Positions 1 through 6,130 of a stretch of DNA of 6,191 bases are shown piece by piece; the stretch's first letter is position 1; each line of letters starts with the position of its first letter. Source of the DNA: an uncultured Thiotrichaceae bacterium. Its GTDB lineage: Bacteria; Pseudomonadota; Gammaproteobacteria; Thiotrichales; Thiotrichaceae. Both the position numbers and the translations under genes were made by a program. The DNA lies in assembly GCA_937931765.1 (NCBI GenBank), contig CALHAO010000033.1, positions 1 to 6,191 of the forward strand, written 5' to 3'. A model generated the notes under the pieces. It did no database searches. It saw nothing but the letters and a program-made list of their open reading frames with translations, and was not told the origin of the DNA.

Positions 1-767
1 CCGCCAAAGTACAACGGGAACTGCTCACCCAGTTGATAATGCTCCTGAAAAACCTGCTGTGCCATCGTGAGATAAGCCAGTGCTGCGCCGAACGCCAAAC
101 CTTCTGCAAAGGTATATTTCACCGCACGTTTATTACGCAACACTTCCTTAACCGAAGACCAGACCTGCGGGAATGAGAATGGCACACGCTGTGCGGGCGG
201 CAAGGTTTCAGGCTGGCGTATCGCGAACCAGGCCAAAGCGATCAACGAATAAACCCCCAGCATGATAAAAACACCCTGCCAGTTTGAGAACAGCAAAACG
301 CCCTGGCCTATTAGTGGTGCAACCGCCGGAACCAACATAAACACCATCATAATCAACGACATGATTTCAGCCATGCCACGGCCTTTATATAAATCACGGG
401 TAATCGCGGTGGGGATCACCTGCGGCCCGGCAGCGCCTATTCCCTGTAGCACACGCCCGAACAGTAACATATTGAAACTGTCCGCAAAGATCGTCACTGC
501 GGTGCCAACAAGGAATAAAGCAAAGCCCACATAAATCGGACGTTTGCGCCCAAAACTATCGGAGGCGACACCAAAAATCATCACGCCGATGGCAAAGCCA
601 ATGAAGATTGAAGTGATAATATATTGACGATCATTACCTTCATGAACGCCAAACTCACTACTCATTTGAGCCAGTGCGGGCAAGATGGCATCAATCGCCA
701 GCGCATCGACAGCGACAAGGGCGCTCATCAAAACGATGAATTCGATACGCGATAAAGTACACTGCAT
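1..767 (-). CDS. Bcr/CflA-type multidrug efflux MFS transporter (partial, C-terminus outside window)
   Basis: This is a proton-coupled inner-membrane drug exporter of the major facilitator superfamily, DHA1/Bcr-CflA type. I translated the minus strand from the ATG at 767; the frame stays open for 255 codons to the left edge, so about 60% of a roughly 400-residue family member is seen. Hydrophobic segments lie near residues 8-30, 49-68, 76-96, 100-119, 137-160 and 163-184, followed by a polar central loop (about 185-215) and the start of TM7. MFS motif A is present after TM2 (GVASDSFGRKRP, residues 66-77), motif B in TM4 (GRVLQGIGAAGP, Arg105), and a motif-C-like stretch in TM5 (VPAVAPLIG, 146-154), which is typical of antiporters. 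TM1 carries acidic residues (Asp21, Asp26). The start overlaps the stop of the aldo/keto reductase gene by one base (TAATG) and lacks a strong ribosome site of its own, so translation is probably coupled. The substrate cannot be predicted. Confidence 0.93.
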   Translation of the reverse strand, partial: MQCTLSRIEFIVLMSALVAVDALAIDAILPALAQMSSEFGVHEGNDRQYIITSIFIGFAIGVMIFGVASDSFGRKRPIYVGFALFLVGTAVTIFADSFNMLLFGRVLQGIGAAGPQVIPTAITRDLYKGRGMAEIMSLIMMVFMLVPAVAPLIGQGVLLFSNWQGVFIMLGVYSLIALAWFAIRQPETLPPAQRVPFSFPQVWSSVKEVLRNKRAVKYTFAEGLAFGAALAYLTMAQQVFQEHYQLGEQFPLYFG

Positions 768-1786
768 TAGCTGACTACTCTGTCACGCTCGGCATCATTA
801 GTCTGCATAATATCATCCGTGTAACGACGACCAATGACCGTGGATTCGTTGATTAACTCATTTAACTCAGCGACTACATCCGCCTCAAGCACAATATCTC
901 TGGCCTCAACATTTTCATGCATGTAATCAATATGCTTAGTGCCAGGAATCGGCACCAGCGTCTTATGACCTGCTGAATTCTGTTGCGCTAATAACCAAGC
1001 CAGCGCCAGTTGCGCCATGCTGCAACCCACTCGATCAGCAATTTTCCTATAGGACACCAACAGCTTACTGTTTTCTGCGAAAGCTTCCGGTTCAAAACGC
1101 GGACGCGCATTAGTGCAACGAATATCATTATCAACCAACTGCGTGACATCCTGCGCTTTACCGGTCAGGAATTGCCGCGCCAGTGGTGAGAACGGCACGA
1201 AAGTCACACCCAGCTCTTCACAAGTGGCCAGCATTTTAAATTCCGGGGTGCGTGACCATAATGAATACTCCGACTGCATCGCAGCGACCGGGTATTCAGC
1301 ATGTGCACGGCGTAACGTCTCACTCGACATTTCAGATAAACCCGCTTCGCGCACCTTGCCTGCGCTAATCAAATCACCCAGCGCACCGACACTTTCTTCA
1401 ATAGGCACCTGTTTATCCAAACGGTGCAGGTAATACAGGTCAATCACCTCGGTTTGCAAGCGTTTTAAACTCGCGTCACACTGCCGCCGAATCGCTTCAG
1501 GGCGGCCATCAATAACATTTTTACCTTCTTCATTTCTGGCCAACACACATTTACTCGCCAGCACATACTCATTACGTCGCGCTTTTAAGGTTTCTCCAAT
1601 CAGGGCTTCATTGTGCCCGCCACCATATAGCGTGGCAGTATCCAGAAAAGTATAACCAGCATCCAGCGCTTCATTAAGCAGGCGGATCGATACTTCATCA
1701 TCGCCACTGCCATAACCACCAGACATATTCATACAACCCAAACCGAGGGCAGATACTGTTAATGAACCAATTTGGCGTGTGTGCAT
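767..1786 (-). CDS. Aldo/keto reductase
   Basis: This is a cytosolic NAD(P)H-dependent oxidoreductase that reduces aldehydes or ketones on a TIM-barrel fold. From the start chosen here the protein has 339 residues, the usual length. The catalytic tetrad is intact: Asp49 and Tyr54 (FLDTATLYGGGHNE), Lys79 (LASKCV) and His121 (YYLHRLD). The QSEYSLWSR motif and the C-terminal IPGTKHIDYMHENVEA stretch, which binds the cofactor phosphate or adenine, are characteristic of the AKR13/YakC-like group. The frame extends upstream to an ATG at 1813, but only the ATG at 1786 has a ribosome site (AGGA, 7 bases upstream), and the candidate -10 box at 1824-1829 would leave little leader for the longer form. 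The gene overlaps the MFS transporter by one base, so the two probably form an operon that reduces and then expels toxic compounds; that joint role is inferred. The physiological substrate is unknown. Confidence 0.95.
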   Translation of the reverse strand: MHTRQIGSLTVSALGLGCMNMSGGYGSGDDEVSIRLLNEALDAGYTFLDTATLYGGGHNEALIGETLKARRNEYVLASKCVLARNEEGKNVIDGRPEAIRRQCDASLKRLQTEVIDLYYLHRLDKQVPIEESVGALGDLISAGKVREAGLSEMSSETLRRAHAEYPVAAMQSEYSLWSRTPEFKMLATCEELGVTFVPFSPLARQFLTGKAQDVTQLVDNDIRCTNARPRFEPEAFAENSKLLVSYRKIADRVGCSMAQLALAWLLAQQNSAGHKTLVPIPGTKHIDYMHENVEARDIVLEADVVAELNELINESTVIGRRYTDDIMQTNDAERDRVVS

Positions 1787-1823
1787 AGTTGAATCCTGTT
1801 GTTTTAAGGGCATGAAACAAACT

Positions 1824-1829
1824 ATTTTA
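1824..1829 (-). promoter_or_regulatory. Candidate -10 box for the aldo/keto reductase-MFS operon
   Basis: On the minus strand TAAAAT lies here, 37 bases upstream of the preferred ATG at 1786, which would give a leader of about 30 nt. No good -35 hexamer is found at 16-18 bp. An alternative is ATGACA (5 of 6 match to the -35 consensus) with CATAAA after 19 bp, just upstream. Either choice is weak, so an activator may be needed. Confidence 0.3.
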
Positions 1830-2040
1830 CCGCGTTTATGCCAATGATTGTGGGTAAAGTGTCATGCTGAATACACTGAAGTGGTAGCAGGCTTTGTAAC
1901 ATTTCTCAGAAAAAATGTGGTTAATTTTCAGTCAAATCTGTGTAAATTAGCTCATATAACAAATTATTCTTCATTTATAGCCTGATGTAACGCTGAGTTT
2001 ACTCGTATTGGCTGCTGTTGTGATATGGTGGTCGTTTGCG

Positions 2041-2052
2041 GGAAGATCTTCC
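2041..2052. promoter_or_regulatory. 12-bp perfect palindrome, possible operator
   Basis: GGAAGATCTTCC is a perfect palindrome with no spacer, located 38 bases upstream of the ATG at 2090 and downstream of the -10-like element near 2025. The position would suit repression of the DUF3553 gene by a dimeric protein, or a small structure in the 5' leader. No regulator is assigned, and the repeat does not extend beyond 12 bp. Confidence 0.3.
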
Positions 2053-2089
2053 TGAATAAAAACCCCCAATGGAATTTTGCGAGATAACT

Positions 2090-2944
2090 ATGAGATTGAG
2101 AAAAGGTACGAGAATTCTTCACCCAAAAAAACCCGAATGGGGCATGGGAGAAATACTTCAGATCAGCAACAACGAAGAAGTTCGTGTATTTTTTGTTAAC
2201 GAAGGAGAAAAGAAAATTCTCCTTAAGTATGTTGAGCTGGAAAAAATTCCCGCTGAAGAAGCCGCGCACCCGATGCTCGACAATCTGAGGGACTCTCCGG
2301 AATTAAATGATACAAAATACCTGAGCCTCCCCAAAGCCATCGATCATTTTCTGACTCAGTTTCCCGAAGGTTTCCACGGCGATAAGTTTATGGATACCGA
2401 ACGGAAAACTAAGATGGAAGCCCATCTGCTCGGCACCGAATTGTTGGGGAAAGAAAGACTAACTGACCTGCTTGAGGCGGGTGAGTACTGGCAGATATGT
2501 GAGTACGCCAAGAAAGTCATCAATAAGACGACTTTGATCTTCCCGACTGAAAAAGCAGCTTTAAAGAACGCACTGGAAAACGAAGCGACTCAGGAAGCGT
2601 TTGCTAAGAGCCTGTATGAATTGTTATACAGTGAAGATTCGCTCAAAGAACGGTTTATGGACTTCGCCAGACATCTGGAAAGAATTAACGCTGCGAAGTG
2701 GACACTGGCTACTTACTTCCTGTTCATTATGTTTCCTGAACAGTACATATTTGTAAAGCCAACGATGAGCCAAAACTCGGCGAACGTCAGCCGTTTCGAC
2801 CTGCATTTCAAGCCTAAGCTTAACTGGCAAACCTATGAAGCTGCATTGAAGTACGCGATGTACTTACGACGTGCACTGGATAAAGAGCATGGCCCAAGGG
2901 ACATGATGGATATTCAGTCGTTTATGTGGTCGATTGCGAAGTAA
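2090..2944 (+). CDS. DUF3553-domain protein with uncharacterised C-terminal module
   Basis: The function is not known. The 284-residue protein starts with a small domain (about residues 4-54) with the pattern G.RILHPKKPEWGMGEIL followed by alternating beta-strand residues (VRVFFVNEGEKKILL). This matches the DUF3553 family, a small barrel related to the Tudor-like C-terminal domain of UvrD/PcrA helicases. An acidic, mostly helical middle region follows. The C-terminal part has a conserved-looking block, with FPEQYIFVKP at 215-224 and RDMMDIQSFMW at 270-280, of a kind I recall from other hypothetical proteins, some in defence neighbourhoods. No signal peptide or membrane segment is evident. The frame also allows an ATG at 2069, but only the ATG at 2090 starts directly at the domain and has a purine stretch (GAG) at suitable distance. 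It stands alone on its strand, divergent from the reductase operon and convergent with the hydrolase. A nucleic-acid or RNA-polymerase binding role for the barrel is inferred from family resemblance only. Confidence 0.85.
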   Translation: MRLRKGTRILHPKKPEWGMGEILQISNNEEVRVFFVNEGEKKILLKYVELEKIPAEEAAHPMLDNLRDSPELNDTKYLSLPKAIDHFLTQFPEGFHGDKFMDTERKTKMEAHLLGTELLGKERLTDLLEAGEYWQICEYAKKVINKTTLIFPTEKAALKNALENEATQEAFAKSLYELLYSEDSLKERFMDFARHLERINAAKWTLATYFLFIMFPEQYIFVKPTMSQNSANVSRFDLHFKPKLNWQTYEAALKYAMYLRRALDKEHGPRDMMDIQSFMWSIAK

Positions 2945-2970
2945 CATCTAGCTACCTAGTAAGATAATAC

Positions 2971-3001
2971 GCTTGGTTAATCCATCCGAGGTTAACCAAG
3001 C
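2971..3001. terminator. Bidirectional terminator hairpin between convergent genes
   Basis: GCTTGGTTAA (2971-2980) pairs perfectly with TTAACCAAGC (2992-3001) across an 11-base loop. It lies 26 bases after the stop of the DUF3553 gene and 12 bases beyond the stop of the convergent hydrolase gene, the right place to end both transcripts. Neither side has a good T-run, so the hairpin is not a textbook intrinsic terminator and may act partly as an mRNA 3' end stabiliser. Confidence 0.7.
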
Positions 3002-3013
3002 TATCAAATCATT

Positions 3014-3694
3014 TCAGCGCTCGTCCGCTATCAGCTCAAACACATCTTCCGACTGCAGAACATGGCAGTAAATCATATTAATGATTCTGAGTTCCTGCTC
3101 ATGCAGCTCATCCGTCGCCGCTGCACAACAGTCTTCGACCACTACTACTTCAAAACTTTCATCCGCCAGCGAACGCACGGTGGAACTGACGCATTGATCG
3201 GTGAAAATACCGGCTACCACTACGGATTTGATACCCATATTGTGCAGGATCAGGCGCAGATTGGTGCCGGTCAGCGCACTATCGGTGGTTTTCAGGACGG
3301 TGATTTCATCGCCTTGTGGTTCCAGCTCCGGGACGACCTGACTATCCGCACGGTCTTTGGGTAATAGCAGGTAATTGAAACCTGGTTTTTTCTGACTTAA
3401 AGAACGATCACGTCCGTCGTCTTTCAGGCAGGCGATACGGGCGAAGATGACTTCGATGCCTGCTTTGCGGGAGGCTGCGATTAACTCGGCAGTTTTGGGG
3501 ATTACTTGTTGGTTCATGCGTTGGAAGAAGGGCTGCCAGCGATTACGCTCGGTTGCGTCTTCCGGTTCTTCGAGGTAGGTGTTTTGGATATCGATGACCA
3601 GTAGCGCGGTTTGGGCGGCGGGTAAGGTGATGTCTTCCGGTTCCGGGGCGTTTTCGTAGTAGAAGGAACGGTAGGCGGTTTTCCAGTTGCTCAT
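3014..3694 (-). CDS. Isochorismatase-family cysteine hydrolase
   Basis: This 226-residue cytosolic enzyme belongs to the isochorismatase-like hydrolases, which cleave amide or vinyl ether bonds through a nucleophilic cysteine. The triad is intact: Asp35 in LLVIDIQNTY, Lys135 in TVLKTTDSAL and Cys168 in GIFTDQCVSSTVRS. The length and the roughly 40-residue N-terminal lead-in resemble amidohydrolases of the RutB, biuret hydrolase and N-carbamoylsarcosine amidase groups more than the shorter nicotinamidases, but the substrate cannot be named from sequence. No rut or other pyrimidine-degradation genes are nearby. The ATG at 3694 has only a weak ribosome site (AGAGA, about 8 bases upstream). The gene is divergent from the winged-helix gene, and its promoter region carries inverted repeats that the neighbouring DNA-binding protein might recognise. 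It converges on the DUF3553 gene through a shared hairpin. Confidence 0.93.
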   Translation of the reverse strand: MSNWKTAYRSFYYENAPEPEDITLPAAQTALLVIDIQNTYLEEPEDATERNRWQPFFQRMNQQVIPKTAELIAASRKAGIEVIFARIACLKDDGRDRSLSQKKPGFNYLLLPKDRADSQVVPELEPQGDEITVLKTTDSALTGTNLRLILHNMGIKSVVVAGIFTDQCVSSTVRSLADESFEVVVVEDCCAAATDELHEQELRIINMIYCHVLQSEDVFELIADER

Positions 3695-3719
3695 GGTGGG
3701 TCTCTGTTGCTGTTGGAGG

Positions 3720-3748
3720 GTTATACACTGCCATAACGCCGTTGTTAT
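3720..3748 (-). promoter_or_regulatory. Probable sigma-70 promoter of the isochorismatase-family hydrolase gene
   Basis: On the minus strand, ATAACA (3743-3748; 4 of 6 consensus bases) is followed after exactly 17 bp by TATAAC (3720-3725; 5 of 6). Transcription would begin near 3713, about 19 bases before the ATG at 3694. The -35 box lies within the right arm of the CATAAC/GTTATG inverted repeat, so a protein bound there would block it. Confidence 0.5.
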
Positions 3749-3775
3749 GTCATACTCTACGATGACGTAATGGCA
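3729..3775. promoter_or_regulatory. Nested inverted repeats, candidate operator for divergent genes
   Basis: Three inverted repeats overlap between the divergent starts. CATAAC (3732-3737) and GTTATG (3744-3749) form a perfect pair 6 bases apart. GTCAT (3749-3753) and ATGAC (3762-3766) form a perfect pair 8 bases apart. TGCCATAACG (3729-3738) and CGTAATGGCA (3766-3775) match at 9 of 10 positions across 27 bases. They overlap the hydrolase promoter and the leader of the winged-helix gene, which fits autoregulation by that gene product plus control of the hydrolase. This is a prediction from symmetry alone. Confidence 0.4.
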
Positions 3776-3789
3776 AGGAGAGAGGAGAC

Positions 3790-4149
3790 ATGAGAACTTT
3801 AACTATTAGTCTGACGGACTCCAAGAGTGCCATGCAGCAAATGAAAGCGTCAGCTATTCAGGCTTGGAAAACAGGTGAGTATCAGGGTGAAGCGGTCAGT
3901 TATGCGACCCCTGCTCAGTTGTTTAAGGTGTTTACTCAAAAACGCTGGGAGATGATTGCTTATCTGCAAACCTTGCAGAATCCGGTGAGTATCCGAGAGC
4001 TGGCACGTAAACTGAAACGTGATGTACGGCGGGTGCATGATGATGTGCAAGTGCTGCTAAGTGAAGGTGTTATTGAGAAGGATGACGTGGGAATTATTAT
4101 TCCCTATGCTGAAATTCATACTGATTTTATTTTGAAGAAAGTTGCCTGA
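3790..4149 (+). CDS. Small winged-helix DNA-binding protein (HVO_A0114/antitoxin-like)
   Basis: The 119-residue protein has a winged helix-turn-helix in its C-terminal half. Helices run over about residues 49-63 (KRWEMIAYLQ) and 66-77 (VSIRELARKLKRD), the recognition helix over 78-92 (VRRVHDDVQVLLSEG), and a short beta wing is seen in VIEKDDVGIIIPY. The N-terminal 45 residues are a polar extension. This layout matches the HVO_A0114 group of putative transcriptional regulators, whose members often act as antitoxins beside a small toxin (DUF6516/TumE type). No such toxin is encoded immediately upstream here; the neighbour is a divergent hydrolase. The ATG follows a strong ribosome site (AAGGAG, then GAGGAG). 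A second protein gene begins 46 bases after the stop, so the two probably share a transcript. Autoregulation through the upstream inverted repeats is likely but inferred. Confidence 0.85.
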   Translation: MRTLTISLTDSKSAMQQMKASAIQAWKTGEYQGEAVSYATPAQLFKVFTQKRWEMIAYLQTLQNPVSIRELARKLKRDVRRVHDDVQVLLSEGVIEKDDVGIIIPYAEIHTDFILKKVA

Positions 4150-4184
4150 TTTATCACTCATAGACACAACCACCTCGCGCACTC

Positions 4185-4198
4185 AGGAGAACACAGTG
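4185..4198 (+). promoter_or_regulatory. Ribosome binding site and GTG start of the PD-(D/E)XK gene
   Basis: AGGAG at 4185-4189 is followed after six bases by GTG at 4196-4198. This site decides the start: the upstream TTG at 4142 has none, and it would add 18 low-complexity Thr/Ser-rich residues without family character. Confidence 0.7.
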
Positions 4199-5431
4199 TC
4201 AGAAACTCAATACTCAGCTCCTCTCAAAATCGACTCTAACAGCAACCAAACTGAAGTTCTGAAACGGTGCCCAATTGAAACAAATCAAGAAGGAAGTTTT
4301 AACGAACTCTTTATTCAGAATCTAGTATTTGAGCACCCGTCATCGCTGCCCATTGACCAGATTGATCGTGCTTTCACTCCCATTATTCCTGTTTGCCAAG
4401 AATTAAGAACACCCGCCGGGCCACTTGATGTGCTTTATGTCACACCAGAGGGGCGGCTTGTTATCCTGGAAGCAAAACTATGGAGAAACCCTGAGGCAAG
4501 ACGAAAAGTAGTTGCACAAATTCTGGACTACGCAAAGGAATTGCGACGCTGGGACTACGAAGATTTACAACGGGAGGTCTCACATAGAACCGGCCAAAAA
4601 GGAAACTGGCTATATCAATTAGTATCAGCTCAAAGCCCTATTAGTGAAGCAGATTTTATTGATGAGATAAACCGCACGTTATCAACAGGCCGTTTTTTAC
4701 TGTTGATTGCCGGAGATGGTATTCGGGAAGGAGCAGCCGCAATCACTGACTTTTTGACGGATGTCGGGAACATGGAATTCACTTTTGGCATGGTTGAGTT
4801 GGCAATTTACAAGTCTAAAAATGACGATTTACTCATTCAACCCAGAGTCTTGGCTAAAACGGTTATTATCCAAAGAACAGTCATTACACTCAAAGACAAC
4901 AAGCTGGAAATTGACGATGGCCAAAATGAGCCTGACGCTGAGATAAAAAGCGAAGCTGTCAGAGAGCTGAAAGACTATGAAATATATTACTCTCAATTCT
5001 GGCCTGAGCTTGTTGGAGAGCTACAGCTAGACGATACATCACAGCCAGTGCCTTCGATTAAACTGGAGGGGCACCGACGCGGTAACATATTTTTTGCAAT
5101 GCCTCCAGGCGGTGGGCAAGCTTGGGTTACCGTTTACTTTTCCCAAAAAAGCAATGAAGTAGGTGTATTCTTAACCTTCTGCAAAGGTGAGTTTTCAGAG
5201 TTGGCATATAGTCAACTACTGCAAGATCAGGAAGCTATCAACGCTGAACTCAACATCCCTGTTGACTGGAGTGCTATAAACGGGAAAAACAGAGTGGCTA
5301 CTGCCCAGTACTACGACAATATCTTCGATGATGAAAACCGTGAGGACATAAAAGCTTTTTTATCAGACACTGTTAATCAATTTGTAAATGTATTCCGGCC
5401 ACGTTTACAGCGCATCGTTGATGACATGTGA
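4196..5431 (+). CDS. PD-(D/E)XK nuclease-like protein with DUF4268-like C-terminal domain
   Basis: This 411-residue protein is predicted to be a nuclease; its target is unknown. The N-terminal half has a PD-(D/E)XK core: Glu46 (NLVFEHPSSLP), Asp78 (GPLDVLYV), the Glu92-Ala-Lys94 signature (LVILEAKLW), then the helix RRKVVAQILDYAKEL with Gln108 and Tyr112, as in RecB-like and NucS-like nucleases. All expected catalytic positions are present. The C-terminal third (about 259-411; YSQFWPELVGEL, VDWSAINGKNRVA, FVNVFRPRLQRI) resembles DUF4268, a domain often fused to such nucleases in restriction- or defence-related proteins. There is no signal peptide or membrane segment. I chose the GTG at 4196 because AGGAG lies 6 bases upstream; the frame could also begin at a TTG at 4142, inside the preceding gene, but no ribosome site supports it. 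It follows the winged-helix gene by 46 bases, which suggests an operon in which that protein controls it. Confidence 0.88.
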   Translation: MSETQYSAPLKIDSNSNQTEVLKRCPIETNQEGSFNELFIQNLVFEHPSSLPIDQIDRAFTPIIPVCQELRTPAGPLDVLYVTPEGRLVILEAKLWRNPEARRKVVAQILDYAKELRRWDYEDLQREVSHRTGQKGNWLYQLVSAQSPISEADFIDEINRTLSTGRFLLLIAGDGIREGAAAITDFLTDVGNMEFTFGMVELAIYKSKNDDLLIQPRVLAKTVIIQRTVITLKDNKLEIDDGQNEPDAEIKSEAVRELKDYEIYYSQFWPELVGELQLDDTSQPVPSIKLEGHRRGNIFFAMPPGGGQAWVTVYFSQKSNEVGVFLTFCKGEFSELAYSQLLQDQEAINAELNIPVDWSAINGKNRVATAQYYDNIFDDENREDIKAFLSDTVNQFVNVFRPRLQRIVDDM

Positions 5432-5531
5432 TAACTGTACTTTCAGGATGGCGGATAAGCTGCCAAGTGTGATTAGCTACGCACAAGTCATACTAAACTA
5501 AATAATATCCCACACACGAAATAGGATGGAA

Positions 5532-6113
5532 ATGTCAGCCAAACAACAGCCCTTATTAAGCCCTGAAGACTACCTAAAACAGGAGCGCAGCGCAGAATTC
5601 AAAAGCGAATACCACAACGGTTACGTATACGCGATGGCAGGTGCCAGCAGAAAACATAATCAAATCACCTCCAATCTGGTAGTCATTCTCGGCGGACAAC
5701 TAGCTTCAAAACCTTGTGGGGTCTACGCTAGCGATATGAAAGTGCGCACACTGACGGCTGACACCAACAAAGACAGTTATCCCGATGCGGTAATTACCTG
5801 TGATGACGAAAAGTTTGAGGGCGAAAACGATGAGGAGGTACTGCTCAACCCTCAGGTCATTGTTGAAGTACTATCAGACTCCACTGAAGCCTACGACCGG
5901 GGCTTAAAATTCTTCCATTACCAACAAATACCCTCACTACAGGATTACCTGCTGATTTCACAGAAGGACATCCGCATAGAACATTACCAACGCAGGTCTG
6001 ATAACCAGTGGATTTATTCCGAATATCATACGCCTGATGATGTGCTTACACTGTCGCATATTGACTGCACTCTGAGCATAGCTGAGGTCTACCGGCGGGT
6101 TTTTAAGAACTGA
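5532..6113 (+). CDS. Uma2-family (DUF820) PD-(D/E)XK protein
   Basis: This 193-residue protein belongs to the Uma2/DUF820 family, small single-domain proteins with a PD-(D/E)XK endonuclease fold. Their cellular role is largely unknown; some are multicopy in cyanobacteria and other bacteria. Visible marks are Glu26 in SEYHNGYVYAMAGAS, the helix HNQITSNLVVILGGQL, Asp85 in YPDAVITC, Glu112 in VIVEVLSDST, then Asp122 and Lys126 in YDRGLKFFHYQ, and SLQDYLLIS. These fit the family pattern in which Lys is displaced into the following helix, so the active site appears intact. The frame has an ATG at 5526 as well, but AGGA lies 5 bases before the ATG at 5532, so I chose the latter. The gene lies 100 bases downstream of the larger nuclease-like gene on the same strand, with room for its own promoter, and is followed by a strong hairpin. 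A functional link to that gene is possible but not shown. Confidence 0.92.
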   Translation: MSAKQQPLLSPEDYLKQERSAEFKSEYHNGYVYAMAGASRKHNQITSNLVVILGGQLASKPCGVYASDMKVRTLTADTNKDSYPDAVITCDDEKFEGENDEEVLLNPQVIVEVLSDSTEAYDRGLKFFHYQQIPSLQDYLLISQKDIRIEHYQRRSDNQWIYSEYHTPDDVLTLSHIDCTLSIAEVYRRVFKN

Positions 6114-6130
6114 GCATCACAACACTAAAC

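Larger units (their letters stand above)
1814..2089. other. Divergent intergenic region, AT-rich, with promoter-like and palindromic sequences
   Basis: This stretch between two divergent genes holds no convincing coding sequence; the reading frames crossing it are shadows of the plus-strand gene at 2090. Its centre (about 1897-1980) is distinctly AT-rich and contains -10-like hexamers in the plus direction, such as TATAAC near 1956 and an extended -10-like TGATATGGT near 2022-2030, none with a good -35. A short inverted repeat CACT-GA-AGTG sits at 1874-1883 and a 12-bp perfect palindrome at 2041-2052. It presumably carries promoters for both flanking genes. Confidence 0.5.

Noticed and set aside
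262..534. 90-codon plus-strand reading frame
   Set aside because: It lies antisense inside the MFS transporter gene, whose minus-strand frame shows clear family motifs; its own translation has no recognisable character.
1113..1433. 106-codon plus-strand reading frame
   Set aside because: It is antisense to the aldo/keto reductase, whose catalytic residues fix the true strand and frame.
1874..1883. CACT-GA-AGTG inverted repeat upstream of the aldo/keto reductase
   Set aside because: Four-base arms are too short to separate from chance, and it does not match a site I know for this gene family.
1964..2269. 101-codon minus-strand reading frame in the intergenic region
   Set aside because: Phe/Asn-rich composition reflects AT-rich DNA, and it overlaps the start of the DUF3553 gene, whose domain pattern is convincing.
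3062..3364. 100-codon plus-strand reading frame
   Set aside because: It is antisense to the isochorismatase-family gene, which has its full catalytic triad.
3543..3734. 63-codon minus-strand reading frame overlapping the hydrolase start
   Set aside because: It is a shifted frame of the hydrolase gene, rich in Arg and Pro, with no family likeness.
3695..3789. Remnant of a DUF6516-type toxin gene before the winged-helix gene
   Set aside because: Fewer than 100 bases are available, and no fragment of such a protein was recognised in them; the stretch is filled by promoter and inverted-repeat sequences.
3770..3793. Seven-codon leader peptide (MARREET) whose stop overlaps the winged-helix start
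   Set aside because: The purine-rich stretch is better explained as the ribosome binding site itself; the mini-frame has no ribosome site or regulatory codon pattern.
4142..4195. N-terminal extension of the nuclease-like protein from the TTG at 4142
   Set aside because: No ribosome site precedes the TTG, it would overlap the preceding gene, and the GTG at 4196 has an ideal AGGAG.
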